NCBI RefSeq assembly: GCF_000722685.1
Contig: NZ_JPFV01000008.1
Span: 149,258 to 213,257 of the forward strand
From: Streptococcus mitis
GTDB taxonomy: Bacteria; Bacillota; Bacilli; Lactobacillales; Streptococcaceae
Reading direction: 5' to 3'
DNA: 64,000 nt
The notes under the pieces were generated by a model, which worked only from the letters and a program-made list of their open reading frames with translations, searched no databases and was not told where the DNA came from. Below, in pieces: positions 44,850-54,030 of the stretch (positions are counted from its first letter, which is position 1; each line of letters begins with the position of its first letter). Both the position numbers and the translations under genes were made by a program.

Positions 44850-44902
44850 TAAACATTTCATATTTGGGTTTTATAATAGTCTTACAAATATGGAGGTGAC
44901 AA

Positions 44903-46180
44903 ATGAATCCAATCCAAAGAGCTTGGGCTTATGTCAGCAGAAAACGACTGAGAAGTTTTATTTTATTTCTGATTTTATTGGTTCTCTTGGCCGGAATTTC
45001 AGCCTGTTTGACTCTGATGAAGTCCAACAAAACAGTTGAAACCAATCTTTATAAATCACTCAATACATCTTTTTCTATTAAGAAGATAGAAAATGGTCAG
45101 ACCTTCAAGCTATCGGACCTAGTATCTGTAAGCAAGATTAAGGGACTGGAAAATGTTTCTCCTGAACTGGAGACGATTGCAAAATTAAAAGACAAGGAAG
45201 CAGTGAGTGGTGAGCAGAGCGTTGAACGTGATGATTTGTCAGCTGCGGATAAGAATCTGGTTAGCTTAACGGCTCTTGAAGATTCAGCCAAGGATGTCAC
45301 CTTTACCAGTTCGGCTTTCAATCTAAAAGAAGGGAGACACCTTCAAAAAGGGGATTCCAATAAAATTCTGATCCACGAAGAGTTGGCTAAGAAGAACGGT
45401 CTTTCGCTTCATGACAAGCTTCGCTTGGATGCTGGACAGTCAGAAGCTGGGAAAGGACAAACTGTCGAGTTTGAAATCGTCGGAATCTTCTCTGGTAAAA
45501 AACAAGAGAAATTTACAGGCTTGTCTTCCGACTTCAGTGAAAACCAGGTCTTTACAGACTATGAAAGTAGCCAAAGCCTTTTGGGAAATGGTGAATCTCT
45601 AGTCAGTGCAGCGCGCTTCTATGTAGAAAATCCTAAGGAAATGGACGGACTCATGAAGCAGGTGGAAAACTTGGCCTTGGAAAATCAAGGCTACCAAGTC
45701 GAGAAGGAAAACAAGGCCTTTGAACAAATCAAAGACTCAGTAGCAACCTTCCAAACCTTCCTGACCATCTTCCTTTATGGGATGTTGATAGCGGGAGCAG
45801 GGGCCTTAATTCTTGTTTTGTCTCTCTGGTTGAGAGAAAGGGTCTACGAAGTGGGAATTTTACTGGCACTTGGAAAAGGCAAGAGCTCGATTTTCCTACA
45901 GTTCTGTTTAGAGGTAGTTTTGGTATCTCTCGGAGCTTTGCTTCCAGCATTTGCTACAGGAAACGCAATCACATCCTACCTACTCCAAACTCTACTAGCA
46001 AGCGGAGATCAGGTAAGCTTACAAGATACACTAGCCAAAGCAAGCAGTTTATCAACCAACATCCTATCTTTTGCAGAGTCCTATGTCTTTCTGTTATTGA
46101 TTAGTTGCTTATCTGTAGCCCTTTGTTTCCTATTCTTATTTAGAAAATCGCCTAAAGAAATTTTATCATCTATTAGTTAA
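44903..46180 (+). CDS. vex1: ABC transporter permease Vexp1 (FtsX/MacB-like)
   Basis: A 425-residue permease. N-terminal helix (about 15-40), a large extracellular MacB-core domain (40-285), and three C-terminal helices (about 290-315, 335-360, 395-415) in the FtsX domain (GILLALGKGKSSIFLQF). It belongs to the vex1-vex2-vex3 operon upstream of vncRS, linked in S. pneumoniae to a death-peptide/vancomycin-tolerance model that remains debated. TGGAGGTGACA precedes the ATG. Confidence 0.93.
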   Translation: MNPIQRAWAYVSRKRLRSFILFLILLVLLAGISACLTLMKSNKTVETNLYKSLNTSFSIKKIENGQTFKLSDLVSVSKIKGLENVSPELETIAKLKDKEAVSGEQSVERDDLSAADKNLVSLTALEDSAKDVTFTSSAFNLKEGRHLQKGDSNKILIHEELAKKNGLSLHDKLRLDAGQSEAGKGQTVEFEIVGIFSGKKQEKFTGLSSDFSENQVFTDYESSQSLLGNGESLVSAARFYVENPKEMDGLMKQVENLALENQGYQVEKENKAFEQIKDSVATFQTFLTIFLYGMLIAGAGALILVLSLWLRERVYEVGILLALGKGKSSIFLQFCLEVVLVSLGALLPAFATGNAITSYLLQTLLASGDQVSLQDTLAKASSLSTNILSFAESYVFLLLISCLSVALCFLFLFRKSPKEILSSIS

Positions 46181-46192
46181 GAAGGAGAAATC

Positions 46193-46840
46193 ATGACTTT
46201 ATTACAATTACAAGATGTTACCTACCGTTATAAGAACACTGCTGAAGCAGTCCTATATCAGATCAATTATAATTTTGAACCCGGGAAATTTTACAGTATT
46301 ATTGGTGAGTCAGGAGCAGGAAAATCCACTCTCTTGTCCCTCCTTGCTGGTCTAGATAGTCCTGTTGAAGGTTCTATTCTTTTTCAAGGAGAGGATATTC
46401 GTAAGAAGGGCTATTCTTACCATCGCATGCACCATATTTCCCTGGTCTTTCAAAATTATAACTTGATAGATTATCTTTCTCCACTGGAAAATATCCGCTT
46501 GGTCAACAAAAAGGCAAGCAAGGATACACTGCTTGAGCTTGGTTTGGATGAAAGTCAGATCAAGCGGAATGTTCTCCAGTTATCAGGTGGTCAACAGCAA
46601 CGTGTTGCCATTGCTCGTAGTTTGGTATCAGAAGCTCCAGTTATTCTTGCAGATGAGCCAACGGGAAATCTGGACCCTAAAACTGCTGGAGATATTGTCG
46701 AACTGCTTAAATCACTTGCCCAGAAAACAGGTAAATGTGTCATCGTCGTCACACACAGTAAAGAAGTGGCGCAAGCGTCAGATATTACACTTGAGTTGAA
46801 AGATAAGAAACTGACTGAAACTCGCAATACTAGTAAATAA
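46193..46840 (+). CDS. vex2: ABC transporter ATPase Vexp2 (MacB/LolD-like)
   Basis: A 215-residue ATPase. Walker A GESGAGKSTLL, Q-loop LVFQNYNL, signature LSGGQQQRVAIARSL, Walker B VILADEPTGNLD, and H-loop VVTHSKEV. It drives the mechanotransmission-type transporter formed with the two FtsX-like permeases. AAGGAG lies before the ATG, 12 bases after vex1. Confidence 0.95.
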   Translation: MTLLQLQDVTYRYKNTAEAVLYQINYNFEPGKFYSIIGESGAGKSTLLSLLAGLDSPVEGSILFQGEDIRKKGYSYHRMHHISLVFQNYNLIDYLSPLENIRLVNKKASKDTLLELGLDESQIKRNVLQLSGGQQQRVAIARSLVSEAPVILADEPTGNLDPKTAGDIVELLKSLAQKTGKCVIVVTHSKEVAQASDITLELKDKKLTETRNTSK

Positions 46841-46890
46841 TATGAGCTTGTTTTGATAGAATTATTAAATCAAATCTAGAAAGGGAATCT

Positions 46891-48270
46891 ATGTTACACA
46901 ACGCATTTGCCTATGTTACAAGGAAGTTTTTCAAATCGATTGTCATCTTCCTGATTATTCTCCTCATGGCGAGCTTGAGTTTGGTCGGCTTGTCGATCAA
47001 GGGAGCTACTGCCAAGGCTTCTCAGGAGACCTTTAAAAATATCACCAATAGCTTCTCCATGCAAATCAATCGTCGCGTTAATCAAGGGACGCCACGTGGT
47101 GCTGGGAATATCAAGGGTGAAGATATCAAAAAAATCACCGAAAACAAGGCCATCGAGTCTTATGTTAAACGCATCAACGCTATAGGAGATTTGACTGGAT
47201 ATGAACTCATCGAAACGCCAGATACCAAGAAAAATCTGACACCTGACCGTGCTAAACATTTTGGAAGTAGCTTGATGATTACAGGTGTCAATGACTCCTC
47301 TAAAGAAGACAAGTTTGTCTCTGGTTCTTATAAATTGGTTGAAGGAGAGCACTTAACAAACGACGACAAGGACAAGATCCTCCTGCACAAGGACTTGGCA
47401 GTCAAACACGGCTGGAAAGTAGGGGATAAGGTCAAACTAGACTCTAATATCTACGATGCAGACAATGAAAAAGGTGCCAAGGAAACAGTTGAAGTGACAA
47501 TCAAGGGACTCTTTGATGGTCACAATAAGTCGGCAGTAACCTACTCACAAGAACTCTACGAAAATACAGCTATCACAGACATTCACACTGCTGCAAAGCT
47601 TTATGGATACACAGAAGACACAGCTATTTATGGGGACGCAACCTTCTTTGTAACAGCAGACAAGAACTTGGATGATGTTATGAAAGAGTTGAATGGCATC
47701 AGTGGTATCAACTGGAAGAGCTATACACTCGTTAAGAGCTCATCTAACTACCCAGCTCTTGAGCAATCCATCTCTGGTATGTACAAGATGGCCAACCTCC
47801 TCTTCTGGGGTAGCTTGAGTTTCTCAGTTCTTCTCCTTGCCCTCTTACTCAGCCTTTGGATCAATGCCCGTCGCAAGGAAGTGGGTATTCTTCTCTCTAT
47901 TGGTCTCAAGCAGGCAAGTATCTTGGGTCAATTCATCACTGAATCCATCTTGATTGCCATTCCTGCTCTTGTTTCTGCTTACTTCTTAGCTACTTATACA
48001 GCGCGTGCAATCGGAAACACCATTCTTGCTAATGTGACTTCAGGTGTTGCCAAGCAAGCCAGCAAGGCAGCTCAAGCCTCTAATCTTGGTGGCGGTGCAG
48101 AAGTAGATGGTTTTAGCAAGACCTTGTCGAGCCTAGATATTTCTATTCAGACATCAGACTTTATCATTGTCTTTGTTCTAGCCTTGGTTCTAGTGGTTCT
48201 CGTTATGGCGCTTGCTTCAAGCAATCTCCTTAGAAAACAACCAAAAGAGCTTTTGCTGGATAGCGAATAA
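46891..48270 (+). CDS. vex3: ABC transporter permease Vexp3 (FtsX/MacB-like)
   Basis: A 459-residue permease of the same layout as Vexp1: helix near 15-40, extracellular domain (40-300), and three C-terminal helices (about 305-330, 350-375, 430-450). The C-terminal KQPKELLL tail resembles the KSPKEIL tail of Vexp1. Between the last two helices is an Ala/Ser-rich loop with Gly repeats. GAAAGGGAATCT precedes the ATG. Confidence 0.94.
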   Translation: MLHNAFAYVTRKFFKSIVIFLIILLMASLSLVGLSIKGATAKASQETFKNITNSFSMQINRRVNQGTPRGAGNIKGEDIKKITENKAIESYVKRINAIGDLTGYELIETPDTKKNLTPDRAKHFGSSLMITGVNDSSKEDKFVSGSYKLVEGEHLTNDDKDKILLHKDLAVKHGWKVGDKVKLDSNIYDADNEKGAKETVEVTIKGLFDGHNKSAVTYSQELYENTAITDIHTAAKLYGYTEDTAIYGDATFFVTADKNLDDVMKELNGISGINWKSYTLVKSSSNYPALEQSISGMYKMANLLFWGSLSFSVLLLALLLSLWINARRKEVGILLSIGLKQASILGQFITESILIAIPALVSAYFLATYTARAIGNTILANVTSGVAKQASKAAQASNLGGGAEVDGFSKTLSSLDISIQTSDFIIVFVLALVLVVLVMALASSNLLRKQPKELLLDSE

Positions 48271-48277
48271 CAAACTT

Positions 48278-48323
48278 GCTACCTATTCTCCCCCAAATGG
48301 GGTATAATATAGGTAGCATTTTT
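48278..48323 (+). terminator. Long hairpin after vex3
   Basis: GCTACCTAT (48278-48286) pairs with ATAGGTAGC (48309-48317), with inner CCCC/GGGG pairing and a following ATTTTT. TATAAT in the right half could also act as a -10 for vncR. Confidence 0.72.
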
Positions 48324-48411
48324 ATCTGTTTTGTCTTGGTAAATCCTTTGTTTATCAGGATGAAAGCAAGTTGCTTTACAAGAAATTTAAAGGAATGTGA
48401 AAGATTTTTCT

Positions 48412-49068
48412 ATGAAAATTTTAATTGTAGAAGATGAAGAGATGATCCGTGAGGGGATCAGTGATTATTTGACGGATTGCGGTTATGAAACCATTGAGGC
48501 AGCGGACGGTCAGGAAGCTCTGGAGCAATTTTCTAGCTATGAGGTAGCCTTGGTTTTGCTGGATATCCAGATGCCCAAGCTCAACGGCCTAGAAGTCCTA
48601 GCTGAGATTCGTAAAACCAGTCAGGTTCCTGTCTTGATGCTGACTGCCTTTCAGGATGAGGAATACAAAATGAGTGCCTTTGCTTCTCTGGCAGATGGCT
48701 ATCTGGAAAAGCCCTTCTCCCTTTCTCTCTTAAAAGTGAGGGTAGATGCGATTTTCAAGCGCTATTATGATACGGGACGAATCTTCTCCTATAAGGATAC
48801 CAAGGTGGATTTTGAGAGCTACAGTGCAAGCCTAGCAGGTGAGGAAGTAGCCATCAATGCTAAAGAGTTGGAAATTCTTGATTATTTGGTTAAAAATGAA
48901 GGAAGGGCCTTGACTCGGTCTCAGATAATCGATGCTGTCTGGAAGGCGACAGATGAGGTTCCCTTTGACCGTGTCATTGATGTCTATATCAAGGAATTAC
49001 GGAAAAAGCTAGACTTGGATTGTATCCTCACTGTGCGCAATGTTGGTTATAAATTGGAGCGAAAATGA
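48412..49068 (+). CDS. vncR: Response regulator VncR (OmpR family)
   Basis: A 218-residue regulator. Receiver (1-118) with EDEE at 8-11, Asp in LLDIQMP, Thr in LTAFQ and Lys in EKPFS. The DNA-binding winged helix follows (about 130-218). ATG 48412 starts MKILIVEDEE, the usual start; GTG 48397 in frame sits right after AAAGGA and may be used instead, adding five residues. It overlaps vncS by four bases. Confidence 0.93.
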   Translation: MKILIVEDEEMIREGISDYLTDCGYETIEAADGQEALEQFSSYEVALVLLDIQMPKLNGLEVLAEIRKTSQVPVLMLTAFQDEEYKMSAFASLADGYLEKPFSLSLLKVRVDAIFKRYYDTGRIFSYKDTKVDFESYSASLAGEEVAINAKELEILDYLVKNEGRALTRSQIIDAVWKATDEVPFDRVIDVYIKELRKKLDLDCILTVRNVGYKLERK

Positions 49069-50393
49069 AACGAACAGGTTTATTTACAAAGATATTTATC
49101 TACACCTTCTCGATTTTTAGTGTTCTGGTAATTTGCCTTCATTTAGCCATTTATTTTCTCTTTCCCTCGACTTATCTGAGTCATCGGCAGGAAAGCATTG
49201 GCCAGAAAGCGACAGCCATTGCCCAGTCCCTAGAAGGTAAGAATAGGCAGAGTATCGAGCAAGTGTTAGAGCTGTATTCCCAGACCAGTGAGATCAAGGG
49301 GACAGTAAAGGGAGAGATGACTGAGGACAAGTTAGAAGTCAAGGACAGTCTTCCTCTGGATACGGACAGCCAGACAACCTCTCTCTTTATCGAGGAGCGG
49401 GAGGTGAAAACGCAAGACGGTGGCACCATGACTCTCCAGTTTCTAGCGTCCATGGATTTGCAAAAGGAAGCAGAGCAAATCAGTCTCCAGTTTCTTCCCT
49501 ATACCTTGCTGGCATCCTTTCTGATTTCCCTCTTGGTGGCCTATATCTATGCTCGGACCATTGTTGCTCCGATTTTGGAAATCAAGCGGGTGACCCGTCG
49601 GATGATGGAGCTGGATTCCCAAGTGCGATTACGTGTGGATTCTAAGGATGAGATTGGTGATCTCAAGGAACAAATTAATAGCCTTTACCAGCATCTTTTG
49701 ACTGTTATTGCGGACTTGCATGACAAGAATGAAGCTATTCTCCAGCTGGAGAAGATGAAGGTCGAATTTTTACGAGGTGCTTCTCATGAATTGAAAACAC
49801 CTCTGGCTAGTTTGAAAATCCTGATCGAAAACATGAAAGAAAATGTCGGGCGTTATAAGGATAGAGACCACTATCTGGGAGTTGCCTTAGGAATTGTGGA
49901 TGAGCTCAATCACCACGTTCTCCAGATACTTTCTCTCTCTTCTGTACAGGAATTACGAGATGATAGGGAAAAGATTGACTTACACCAGATGACGCAAAGT
50001 TTGCTTAAGGATTATGTCTTACTAGCCAAGGATAGAGAGCTTCAGATAGACAATAGTTTGACTCATCAGCAGGCTTATCTAAACCCATCAGTTATGAAGT
50101 TGATCCTATCTAATCTCATCAGCAATGCCATCAAGCATTCCACTCTAGGTGGCTTGGTCCGCATCGGGGAGAGAGAAGGGGAACTCTTTATCGAGAATAG
50201 CTGTAGCCCAGAAGAACAAGAAAAACTAGCCCAGTCTTTTTCTGACAATGCTAGTCGCAAGGTCAAAGGGTCTGGGATGGGGCTCTTTGTGGTCAAAAGT
50301 CTATTAGAACATGAAAAATTAGCTTATCGTTTTGAGATGAAGGAGAATCGTTTGACTTTCTTCATAGCTTTTCCAAAAGTCGCCCAAGACTAG
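49065..50393 (+). CDS. vncS: Sensor histidine kinase VncS
   Basis: A 442-residue kinase. Two membrane helices (about 8-32 and 148-168) flank an extracellular sensor of about 115 residues, then HAMP (about 170-220), H-box SHELKTPLAS, N-box NLISNAIKHS and G2 GSGMGLFVV. It should phosphorylate VncR. The ATG overlaps the vncR stop (ATGA). Confidence 0.94.
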   Translation: MKRTGLFTKIFIYTFSIFSVLVICLHLAIYFLFPSTYLSHRQESIGQKATAIAQSLEGKNRQSIEQVLELYSQTSEIKGTVKGEMTEDKLEVKDSLPLDTDSQTTSLFIEEREVKTQDGGTMTLQFLASMDLQKEAEQISLQFLPYTLLASFLISLLVAYIYARTIVAPILEIKRVTRRMMELDSQVRLRVDSKDEIGDLKEQINSLYQHLLTVIADLHDKNEAILQLEKMKVEFLRGASHELKTPLASLKILIENMKENVGRYKDRDHYLGVALGIVDELNHHVLQILSLSSVQELRDDREKIDLHQMTQSLLKDYVLLAKDRELQIDNSLTHQQAYLNPSVMKLILSNLISNAIKHSTLGGLVRIGEREGELFIENSCSPEEQEKLAQSFSDNASRKVKGSGMGLFVVKSLLEHEKLAYRFEMKENRLTFFIAFPKVAQD

Positions 50394-50533
50394 GGAGAGA
50401 AAGGGTTTACATGGATGAAGCTAGAAGAAATTCAATCGAAACTACGGGAAAAACTAGATTTTTTTGTCAAAAAGTGATAAAATGAACAATGTAAATGGGA
50501 TGACCCATAAAAATATACAGGAGGCCTGATAAA

Positions 50534-51415
50534 ATGGCAATCGTTTCAGCAGAAAAATTTGTCCAAGCAGCTCGTGACAACGGTTATGCAGTTGGTGGAT
50601 TTAACACAAACAACCTTGAGTGGACTCAAGCTATCTTGCGTGCAGCAGAAGCTAAAAAAGCTCCAGTTTTGATCCAAACTTCAATGGGTGCTGCTAAATA
50701 CATGGGTGGTTACAAAGTTGCTCGCAACTTGATCGCTAACCTTGTTGAATCAATGGGTATCACTGTACCAGTAGCTATCCACCTTGACCACGGTCACTAC
50801 GAAGATGCACTTGAGTGTATCGAAGTTGGTTACACTTCAATCATGTTTGACGGTTCACACCTTCCAGTTGAAGAAAATCTTAAATTGGCTAAAGAAGTTG
50901 TTGAAAAAGCACACGCTAAAGGTATCTCAGTGGAAGCTGAAGTTGGTACTATCGGTGGTGAAGAAGACGGAATCATCGGTAAAGGTGAATTGGCTCCAAT
51001 CGAAGACGCTAAAGCAATGGTTGCAACTGGTATCGATTTCTTGGCAGCTGGTATCGGTAACATCCACGGTCCTTACCCAGCAAACTGGGAAGGTCTTGAC
51101 CTTGATCACTTGCAAAAATTGACAGAAGCTCTTCCAGGGTTCCCAATCGTATTGCACGGTGGATCAGGTATTCCTGATGAGCAAATCCAAGCAGCTATCA
51201 AACTTGGTGTTGCGAAAGTTAACGTTAATACTGAATGCCAAATCGCATTCGCTAACGCAACTCGTAAATTTGCTCGTGACTACGAAGCAAACGAAGCAGA
51301 ATACGACAAGAAAAAACTTTTCGACCCACGTAAATTCTTGGCTGACGGTGTAAAAGCTATCCAAGCATCAGTTGAAGAACGTATCGATGTATTCGGTTCA
51401 GAAGGTAAAGCTTAA
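50534..51415 (+). CDS. fba: Class II fructose-1,6-bisphosphate aldolase
   Basis: A 293-residue zinc aldolase. Zn and substrate motifs are VPVAIHLDHGHYEDALECI, MFDGSHLPVEENL, VEAEVGTIGGEEDG, and VLHGGSGIPDEQI. Codon use is strongly biased to preferred codons, as expected for an abundant glycolytic enzyme. AGGAGG lies 9 bases before ATG. A TGATAAAAT extended -10 lies at 50475-50483. Confidence 0.97.
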   Translation: MAIVSAEKFVQAARDNGYAVGGFNTNNLEWTQAILRAAEAKKAPVLIQTSMGAAKYMGGYKVARNLIANLVESMGITVPVAIHLDHGHYEDALECIEVGYTSIMFDGSHLPVEENLKLAKEVVEKAHAKGISVEAEVGTIGGEEDGIIGKGELAPIEDAKAMVATGIDFLAAGIGNIHGPYPANWEGLDLDHLQKLTEALPGFPIVLHGGSGIPDEQIQAAIKLGVAKVNVNTECQIAFANATRKFARDYEANEAEYDKKKLFDPRKFLADGVKAIQASVEERIDVFGSEGKA

Positions 51416-51436
51416 TCTAGCTGAATAATACAGTTG

Positions 51437-51462
51437 AAACCTGCCCATTGGGTGGGTTTTTT
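51437..51462 (+). terminator. fba terminator
   Basis: AAACCTGCCC, 3-base loop, GGGTGGGTTT with two wobble pairs, then T-run. Confidence 0.85.
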
Positions 51463-51730
51463 GTGTCTGAATATATAGCGAATATACTATAGAAGAACCA
51501 ATCTTAAGTTGCTAAAAGGTTCTATTTTTTCTACAATAATGCTATGAAAAACTAAAATGTAATCTTGGTTTTAGAGAAGCTTTTTTTAGTTTAAATAAAT
51601 TTTAAAAATACTAATTAAGAAAATAATGAAATAATAGTAATTCAACATATGGTATAATAGAATGAAATCAAGGAATGGCAACCTATTCACCTTAAATCGA
51701 AATAATATCAAGATACGAGGAGATTATAAG

Positions 51731-52495
51731 ATGAACAATTATATAAAATTAAATAAAGATAGATGGAATAATGTAAAAAATGACTATACTGAGCCATTGA
51801 CACATGAAGAATTAGAAGAAGCTAGAAAACATCCAATTTCTGTTGCCTTAACTGTTGGGAAAAAAGTTCCAAAAGAATGGTTTGAAAAAGCAAAAGGAAA
51901 AAAGATATTAGGTTTAGCTTGTGGTGGAGGACAACAGGGACCAGTTTTTGCTGTAAAAGGTTATGATGTAACCATAATGGATTTTTCTAAATCACAATTA
52001 CAAAGAGATGAAATGGTTGCTAAAAGAGAAGGCTTAAAAATTAATACAGTTCAAGGTGATATGACAGAACCATTTCCATTTGAAAATGAAACTTTTGATA
52101 TTATTTTTAATCCAGTTTCAAATGTATATATAGAGGATTTGGAAAATATGTATAAAGAAGCCTCTCGAGTATTGAAAAAGGGTGGATTGTTAATGGTCGG
52201 ATTTATAAATCCTTGGATATACATGTATGATGCTGATATTGTATGGGACAAACCTGATGAGGAACTGCTTTTGAAGTTTTCATTACCTTTTAATTCAAAA
52301 GAGCTTGAAGAGGAAGGCAAGATAACCATAAATCCAGAATATGGATATGAATTTAGCCATACCTTAGAAACTCAGATTAGAGGACAACTTAAAAATGGTC
52401 TTGCTATGATTGATTTTTATGAATCATGTGACAAAAGACATCGATTATCACGTTATGGAAATGACTATATAGCTACACTTAGCATTAAATTATAA
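51731..52495 (+). CDS. Class I SAM-dependent methyltransferase, low-GC
   Basis: A 254-residue methyltransferase. Motif I is ILGLACGGGQQGPVFAVKG (about 58-76), motif II acidic Asp in TIMDFSKSQL, and motif IV NETFDIIFNPVSNVYI. Substrate unknown; the Methyltransf_11 fold is clear. Its AT-rich codon use (AAA, ATA, AGA) differs sharply from fba and the ABC genes beside it, which suggests acquisition from a low-GC donor. A frame opens at 51662, but ATG 51731 has GAGGAG at good spacing. Confidence 0.85.
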   Translation: MNNYIKLNKDRWNNVKNDYTEPLTHEELEEARKHPISVALTVGKKVPKEWFEKAKGKKILGLACGGGQQGPVFAVKGYDVTIMDFSKSQLQRDEMVAKREGLKINTVQGDMTEPFPFENETFDIIFNPVSNVYIEDLENMYKEASRVLKKGGLLMVGFINPWIYMYDADIVWDKPDEELLLKFSLPFNSKELEEEGKITINPEYGYEFSHTLETQIRGQLKNGLAMIDFYESCDKRHRLSRYGNDYIATLSIKL

Positions 52496-52618
52496 TCTTA
52501 TAGAACATACTTCAAGAGCATGGCCCGTTTTATGTTCCGTAAGGGTTAAAATCTAAATCTCAGTTTGTCTAAGTAAAATAATTAAATAAAATTAGAGAGA
52601 GGAAGTAAAAGCAGCAAA

Positions 52619-52822
52619 TTGCAGATACTTCCTTTTTTATTGTCAGAAATTCAAAAACGGAAAGTAGAATTTTTGGGAGAACTAAAAAATATTATCACAA
52701 AGAGAAAGATTGGAAAGACAACTGATGAGTTTATTGTATATTTCAATGAAAATGCAACTGAAACAATCCAAGATAGACTGACAAGGATAATACTGAAGGA
52801 GCTTAGGAGAAAAATTGGATGA
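52619..52822 (+). other. 67-codon AT-rich ORF of unknown nature
   Basis: From TTG 52619 the frame encodes a basic helix-rich peptide with KRKVEFLGELKNI and a C-terminal RLTRIILKELRRK. No ATG or strong ribosome site starts it, and I recognise no family. Its base composition matches the methyltransferase, so it is probably a fragment of DNA brought in with it. The rest of 52496-52880 shows nothing I can name. Confidence 0.25.
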
Positions 52823-52885
52823 AAAGATGATTTTGAATTAAAAATAGAATTTTAAGAGAGGAATCTCTAATTTCATAAATTTTAG

Positions 52886-52897
52886 GCAAACGCTTGC
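52886..52897 (+). promoter_or_regulatory. CRE/LacI-family-type operator upstream of the ABC-2 exporter
   Basis: GCAAACGCTTGC is an imperfect palindrome with a central CG, like catabolite-responsive (CcpA) or other LacI/GalR-family operators. It overlaps the -35 of the next promoter. Confidence 0.5.
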
Positions 52898-52922
52898 ATT
52901 CTAGTTTTTATTGGACTATAAT
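52894..52922 (+). promoter_or_regulatory. Promoter of the ABC-2 exporter operon
   Basis: TTGCAT (52894-52899), 17-base spacer, TATAAT (52917-52922). The leader is about 108 bases and contains CTTCTGTAATAATAAAATGCAGAAG-like inverted repeat arms (CTTCTG and CAGAAG). Confidence 0.75.
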
Positions 52923-53036
52923 AGGTTGGTATAAAGCCTTCTGTAATAATAAAATGCAGAAGGTGTAGAAAGTAAGGATTTAGAATATTTGTAGTCAAAA
53001 GACAATGTTGCAATTCCTTACCATAGGGAGATAGAT

Positions 53037-54029
53037 ATGGCAATGATAGAAGTGGAACATCTTCAGAAAAATTTTGTGAAGACTGTTAAGGAACCGGGCT
53101 TGAAGGGGGCTTTACGTTCCTTTATTCATCCTGAAAAGCAGACCTTTGAAGCGGTCAAAGATTTGACCTTTGAGGTTCCCAAGGGGCAGATTTTAGGCTT
53201 TATCGGAGCAAATGGTGCTGGGAAGTCGACAACCATCAAAATGCTGACAGGAATTTTAAAGCCGACATCTGGTTTTTGTCGGATTAACGGCAAGATTCCG
53301 CAGGATAATCGCCAAGATTATGTCAAGGATATTGGGGTGGTCTTTGGACAACGAACTCAGTTATGGTGGGATTTGGCTTTACAAGAGACCTACACGGTCT
53401 TGAAAGAGATTTACGATGTGCCAGATTCGCTCTTCCATAAGCGCATGGACTTTTTGAATGAAGTCTTGGATTTGAAGGATTTTATCAAAGATCCCGTGCG
53501 AACTCTTTCATTGGGACAGCGCATGCGGGCGGATATTGCGGCCTCCTTGCTCCACAATCCCAAGGTTCTCTTTTTAGATGAACCGACCATTGGTTTGGAT
53601 GTGTCCGTTAAGGACAACATTCGTCGGGCCATTACTCAGATTAATCAGGAGGAAGAGACGACTATTCTCCTGACCACTCATGATTTGAGTGATATTGAGC
53701 AACTTTGTGATCGAATTTTCATGATTGACAAGGGGCAGGAGATTTTTGATGGAACAGTGAGCCAGCTCAAGGAAACTTTTGGCAAGATGAAGACTCTTTC
53801 TTTTGAACTGCTACCAGGTCAAAGTCATCTCGTCTCTCACTATGAAGGCTTGCCGGATATGATTATTGATAGACAGGGGAATAGTCTCAACATTGAATTC
53901 GATAGTTCTCGCTACCAGTCAGCTGACATTATCAAGCAAACCCTGTCTGATTTTGAAATCCGCGATTTGAAGATGGTGGATACGGATATCGAGGATATTA
54001 TCCGTCGCTTCTACCGAAAGGAGCTCTAA
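53037..54029 (+). CDS. ABC-2 exporter ATPase (COG4586 type)
   Basis: A 330-residue ATPase. An N-terminal extension (KTVKEPGLKGALRSFIHPE) precedes Walker A GANGAGKSTT, Q-loop-like GVVFGQRTQLWWDL, signature LSLGQRMRADIAASLL, Walker B VLFLDEPTIGLD and H-loop LTTHDLSDI. A C-terminal domain of about 90 residues is typical. It works with the two permeases that follow. The substrate is unknown. Confidence 0.92.
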   Translation: MAMIEVEHLQKNFVKTVKEPGLKGALRSFIHPEKQTFEAVKDLTFEVPKGQILGFIGANGAGKSTTIKMLTGILKPTSGFCRINGKIPQDNRQDYVKDIGVVFGQRTQLWWDLALQETYTVLKEIYDVPDSLFHKRMDFLNEVLDLKDFIKDPVRTLSLGQRMRADIAASLLHNPKVLFLDEPTIGLDVSVKDNIRRAITQINQEEETTILLTTHDLSDIEQLCDRIFMIDKGQEIFDGTVSQLKETFGKMKTLSFELLPGQSHLVSHYEGLPDMIIDRQGNSLNIEFDSSRYQSADIIKQTLSDFEIRDLKMVDTDIEDIIRRFYRKEL

Positions 54030-54030
54030 G

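Noticed and set aside
50411..50485. 24-codon frame between vncS and fba
   Set aside because: No ribosome site, and it covers the likely fba promoter.
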